64,000 bases of DNA from Syntrophus sp. (in: bacteria) (GTDB lineage: Bacteria; Desulfobacterota; Syntrophorhabdia; Syntrophorhabdales; Syntrophorhabdaceae). The stretch is taken from the NCBI GenBank assembly GCA_013824645.1, contig PNOF01000005.1, forward strand, positions 1-64,000. Reading direction: 5' to 3'. Of this stretch, positions 61,601-64,000 are shown piece by piece. The translations under genes were made by a program, and so were the position numbers. The notes under the pieces were generated by a model that searched no databases, was not told the DNA's origin, and worked only from the letters and a program-made list of their open reading frames with translations. Numbering within the stretch: the stretch's first letter is position 1; each line of letters starts with the position of its first letter.

Positions 61601-63244
61601 TTCCGGGTAGCCCCCAATGTTCCTCATGCCTTGATTGGCGATCCCCTGCGCCTGGGTCAGGTACTCATTAATCTCGTTGGTAATGCCGTTAAATTCACCG
61701 AGGCCGGTGAAGTTATTGTGGAAGTAAAGACCCGGCAATGGGCAGTAAACAATGAACAATGGAAGGAACTAAAACCGGAACCTCAATATCCGGTAGGGAA
61801 GAACGAAGAAGTCCTGCTTGAGTTCTCAGTTCGTGATACGGGGATTGGCATGACGGAAGAACAACAAGGATATCTCTTTCAGCCATTCACGCAGGTAGAC
61901 GGGTCAACAACCCGCAAATTCGGCGGTACAGGGCTGGGACTGGCAATCAGCAAACAATTAGTCGAGCAGATGGGCGGCACAATCAGTGTCGAAAGTACAC
62001 CCGGCTTCGGGAGCACCTTCACATTCACAATACTCCTCCGGAAGCAGCCAAAAACAGATGTCCGAGGCCGTGAAGTACCCCATGGACTACAGGACATGGA
62101 GGTATTGATTGTCGACGATAACGAAATAGATCAGGACACCGCAAGGGTAATGTTGCACACAATGACACAGCAGGGTGAACGGCTCAAGGGTGCACGGATA
62201 CTCCTCGTGGAAGACAACGAGATCAACCGGCAGGTGGCTCAGGAGATTTTAGAGAATTTCGGGTTATTGGTAGAGGTCGCCGGGAACGGAAAAGAAGCCA
62301 TTGAAAGGGTAGAGGATATATCAAAACCTCTTGACGCTGTGCTTATGGATATCCAAATGCCCGATATGGATGGCTTTGAAGCCACGGGCATCATCCGTAC
62401 GGGCTTGAACAACAAGGCCATCCCAATCATAGCAATAACAGCGCATGCCATGGAATCAGAGAAGCAACATTGTCTTGAATCAGGTATGAACGATCACATC
62501 TCAAAGCCCATCGACCCCGAACGGTTAATAAATACGCTTGTCCACTGGATCAAGCCGCACAGCGGTGGGGAACTCCTCATAAAACCAGATATCGCAAAGG
62601 GTGCATTAAAGTTTTTTGGAGAATTGCCGGATATTATAACAGGAATCAATATCGGGGAAGTCCTCAACCGGCTTTCCGGCAACCGGGAACTACTCATGAA
62701 ACTTCTTCAGAACTTTCAGCGCGATTATGCCGATGTAACAGCACGCATCCGTGAAGCCCTGTCCTGTGAAGATATCTCTCTGTCTCATCGTTTAGTGCAT
62801 AATCTTAAAGGTGTGGCCGGAAACCTTTCGGCACGCAATGTATTGGCAGCAGCCCTGTATCTGGAATCGGCAATCCACGAAGGCAACAAAGTCCATATCG
62901 CCAGCGGCCTTGACAGACTGGATGCAGAACTCGCCGCAGCAATGGGAGTCATAACACGATTGCCCCTGAAAGAAGAAAATGAAGCAAAAGTATTGAGCCC
63001 CCCCGATAATGTCCATCTACAGCCCGATATGCTCGCTTCCCTATTAGAAGAGCTCCATCTCCTTCTCAGAAAAAATAGCCTTGATGCCAGAAAACAGCTC
63101 GTCATACTCAAAAAACAGCTCCGGGGGGAGGAACGTATGGTGCCCCTGAAAGGGCTCGAAGAAGCTTTAAGCCGCATGGACTTCAAACAGGCCAGAAAAC
63201 ATCTGGCATCAATAGCAGGAAGACTGGGTGTTACCCTGTCTTAA
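58637..63244 (+). CDS. PocR/PAS hybrid histidine kinase with receiver and Hpt domains
   Basis: A 1535-residue protein: PocR-type sensory domain (about 1-170, with Cys-rich [15 protein letters not shown]), coiled linker, five PAS/PAC domains (about 215-860), kinase core with [12 protein letters not shown] (His896) and an ATPase domain ([19 protein letters not shown]), a stub of a first receiver (about 1155, [10 protein letters not shown]), a complete receiver (about 1187-1300, [12 protein letters not shown]) and an Hpt domain (HNLKGVAGN, His near 1387). The phosphorelay is complete without the first receiver. An in-frame insertion resembling the heptad repeats lies near 61740 in the ATPase region. 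Confidence 0.92.
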   Translation: MDYTLQDLIDIPKLQKILDSLKDAFGLPAAIIDNEGKTTVNHTSPQPLCTRFHCINPNIATLCRQRTELTARETGEVDHSVTYNCPHGLAYSVIPIALDNNFLGSIFLGPIFLEKPDPGFFKKEAIKYGFNENAYLDAIAGVPVYTKIQLAKNLLFTGTLVQVITEEASRRLRETEAAGVLGRVHKELEQHAAELAQTNEKLEKEISEYKKTERALLFTQFSVDQARDGMIWSKKNGEIFYVNDTTCKETGYTREELLTMTIGDINPDFVAGQINKHQLLIEKRGEEGTTLFETSHRDKGGRTYPVEISANYLNYDGNEYICASIHNITERKGIEKTLWKSEATLRSVFAASPVGIALLTPERMTNWINDKMTSIIGYTAADMKRSGSRVLYPDDEEFARVGEIVYGEVRHGNIGTTDTRWVHKDGSMLDIHVSAAAIDPKDFSAGIVFTAVDITERKEAEKRLIDSEERYRTAIESSNDGIALVQGDVHIYVNNKFLEIFGYDRPEDITEKSTYLVVHPDDRAMVAENNRKRQSNEEVPSQYEFRGIKKNGAVLVIEASVAGIPFRGKPASLAFLRDITERRKTEEALRASEERFRTLVETTSDMVWEVDRHARYTYVSPKIRDILGYEPDEVIGKKTLDLMLPEEAKRVGPLLRELADTGKPITQLENINLHKNGQYVVLETSGEPVYNRAGALTGYRGIDRDITERKLTERALLISEERYRTLFDDSPVALVEIDGSVTKAYVDNLINSGVSDLGTYLDNHPDEIGQYLAFIKVIDANKAAMELYNVTSKEDFQGALRNTFNAGIRQILKETVLTVVGGKREYETETTFATAGGGQIYIHLKWAMPRRYEETHSKVLLSIVDITERKLAEAAMQQAKETAEAATLAKSQFLANVSHEIRTPMNAIVGLSSLALQTIRSSKQRDYLNKIQSSAHVLLGVINDILDLSKIEAGKLSIDATNFQFNQVLQNIIAVLSERAKEKGLTLDFRVAPNVPHALIGDPLRLGQVLINLVGNAVKFTEAGEVIVEVKTRQWAVNNEQWKELKPEPQYPVGKNEEVLLEFSVRDTGIGMTEEQQGYLFQPFTQVDGSTTRKFGGTGLGLAISKQLVEQMGGTISVESTPGFGSTFTFTILLRKQPKTDVRGREVPHGLQDMEVLIVDDNEIDQDTARVMLHTMTQQGERLKGARILLVEDNEINRQVAQEILENFGLLVEVAGNGKEAIERVEDISKPLDAVLMDIQMPDMDGFEATGIIRTGLNNKAIPIIAITAHAMESEKQHCLESGMNDHISKPIDPERLINTLVHWIKPHSGGELLIKPDIAKGALKFFGELPDIITGINIGEVLNRLSGNRELLMKLLQNFQRDYADVTARIREALSCEDISLSHRLVHNLKGVAGNLSARNVLAAALYLESAIHEGNKVHIASGLDRLDAELAAAMGVITRLPLKEENEAKVLSPPDNVHLQPDMLASLLEELHLLLRKNSLDARKQLVILKKQLRGEERMVPLKGLEEALSRMDFKQARKHLASIAGRLGVTLS

Positions 63245-63256
63245 CAGGAGAAACAT

Positions 63257-63889
63257 ATGAAATCAAAAAAACAAACTATTCTTATCGTAGACGACGAGCC
63301 CACCAATATTGAGATTCTCAGCGACTCATTAGGAAAAACATATGAGATACTCATCGCCGTCAATGGGCAGGAGGCGTTGGAAGTTGCCCTCAAAGCCATT
63401 CCCGACCTTATCCTCCTCGATATCATCATGCCTGAGATGGGGGGATATGACGTCTGTCAATCTTTAAAAGAAAACCTACTATTGAAGGACATACCGGTAA
63501 TCTTCATTACTGCCCTGGATAATGAAATCCAGGAGACTTGGGGGCTGAAGATGGGGGCTGTGGACTACATCACAAAACCATTCAATACTGCCATTGTCAA
63601 ATTAAGGGTGAAAAACCAGTTGCAGCTAAAATTACAGCGGGATGCGCTGGCGCTTCGTAATACAGAACTAAAGGAAGCCTTGGCAAAAATAAAAACCTTG
63701 AGCGGCCTCATTCCTATTTGTGCATCATGCAAGAAAATACGCGACGACAAGGGTTACTGGAACCAACTGGAAGTCTATATTCGCGATCATTCCGACGCGG
63801 AATTCAGTCACGGCTACTGTCCGGAATGCATAAAGAAACTCTACCCTCAACACTATGATAATGCATCCAGGGAGGACGAAACTAAGTAA
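63257..63889 (+). CDS. Response regulator with C-terminal Cys motif
   Basis: A 210-residue protein: receiver (ILIVDDEPTNIEILS, Asp in LILLDIIMPEMGG, YITKPFN), a coiled segment, and a C-terminal region IPICASCKKIRDDKGYW with GYCPECIKKLYP, four Cys that could bind zinc or a metal cluster. This tail is common on deltaproteobacterial signalling proteins. It follows the hybrid kinase by 12 bp and is probably its partner. Confidence 0.88.
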   Translation: MKSKKQTILIVDDEPTNIEILSDSLGKTYEILIAVNGQEALEVALKAIPDLILLDIIMPEMGGYDVCQSLKENLLLKDIPVIFITALDNEIQETWGLKMGAVDYITKPFNTAIVKLRVKNQLQLKLQRDALALRNTELKEALAKIKTLSGLIPICASCKKIRDDKGYWNQLEVYIRDHSDAEFSHGYCPECIKKLYPQHYDNASREDETK

Positions 63890-63913
63890 ACTCCGGATAA
63901 TTTAATTTCTCTG

Positions 63914-64000
63914 CTATTTCCCGATTATTCCGATGAATTTTTCTACGAGGTAAGGGTCAAACTGGGTTCCGGCACATTTATTGAGTTCTCTGATGACTTC
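63914..64000 (-). CDS. C-terminal end of an HD-GYP protein (partial)
   Basis: The minus-strand frame running in from the window edge reads EVIRELNKCAGTQFDPYLVE and ends KFIGIIGK. CAGTQFDP is the usual end of the HD-GYP domain. The rest lies outside the window. Confidence 0.75.
   Translation of the reverse strand, partial: EVIRELNKCAGTQFDPYLVEKFIGIIGK

Overview
The window looks like chromosomal DNA of a strictly anaerobic deltaproteobacterium (Desulfobacterota, perhaps a Syntrophales or Syntrophorhabdus relative). This is inferred from gene content: PocR/PAS sensor kinases, receiver proteins with a C-terminal ICASCKKIRDDKG-type cysteine motif, several HD-GYP/HDOD proteins, and many B12-dependent radical SAM enzymes. 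No rRNA or tRNA gene was seen, so taxonomy stays tentative.

Left edge (1-1825): two unrecognised minus-strand ORFs separated by an integron attC-like hairpin, then about 500 bp without a convincing gene.

Main region (1826 to about 42500): a large lipid/polyene-type biosynthetic locus built from a dedicated type II fatty acid synthase. The minus-strand operon (26853 down to 1826) carries a lipoprotein, FabG-like ketoreductase, NodB-type deacetylase, three catalytically complete FabF/FabB-like ketosynthases plus a fourth paired with a dead partner, a second ketosynthase-like half protein, a CrtI-like FAD desaturase/oxidoreductase, two ACPs, two hot-dog dehydratases, a 4HBT-like thioesterase, two acyltransferases, a GT2-DUF2062 glycosyltransferase, a methyltransferase, LolA-like and MMPL transport proteins, and three consecutive B12-binding radical SAM proteins. 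Divergently, a fourth radical SAM gene is followed by a KAS III gene. Beyond lie a second KAS III, three tandem copies of a helix-turn-helix-like small protein plus BtrH-like acyltransferase, a third ACP, an ABC-2 exporter and a beta-lactamase-fold lipoprotein. The core resembles aryl-polyene loci, and the radical SAM plus CrtI-like content resembles the candidate ladderane loci of anammox bacteria. No ammonia lyase or aryl-CoA ligase was found, so starter unit and product are unknown.

The locus has grown by duplication and decay. I find stubs of the ABC ATPase, the lipoprotein, the radical SAM gene and the nitroreductase at the duplication joints. Toxin-antitoxin genes (VapC-like pair, HicB with a decapitated hicA) sit inside the operon. 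Three elements of about 125 bp lie directly after stop codons, and heptameric tandem repeats occur in several gaps and once inside a kinase gene.

Right part (42721-64000): nitroreductase; a housekeeping operon of an EF-G paralogue, birA and coaX; a block of signalling genes (HDOD and HD-GYP response regulators, a six-PAS kinase with N-terminal receiver); cysS and ade on the plus strand; then a 1535-residue PocR/PAS hybrid kinase, a receiver protein and the C-terminal end of another HD-GYP protein at the window edge.
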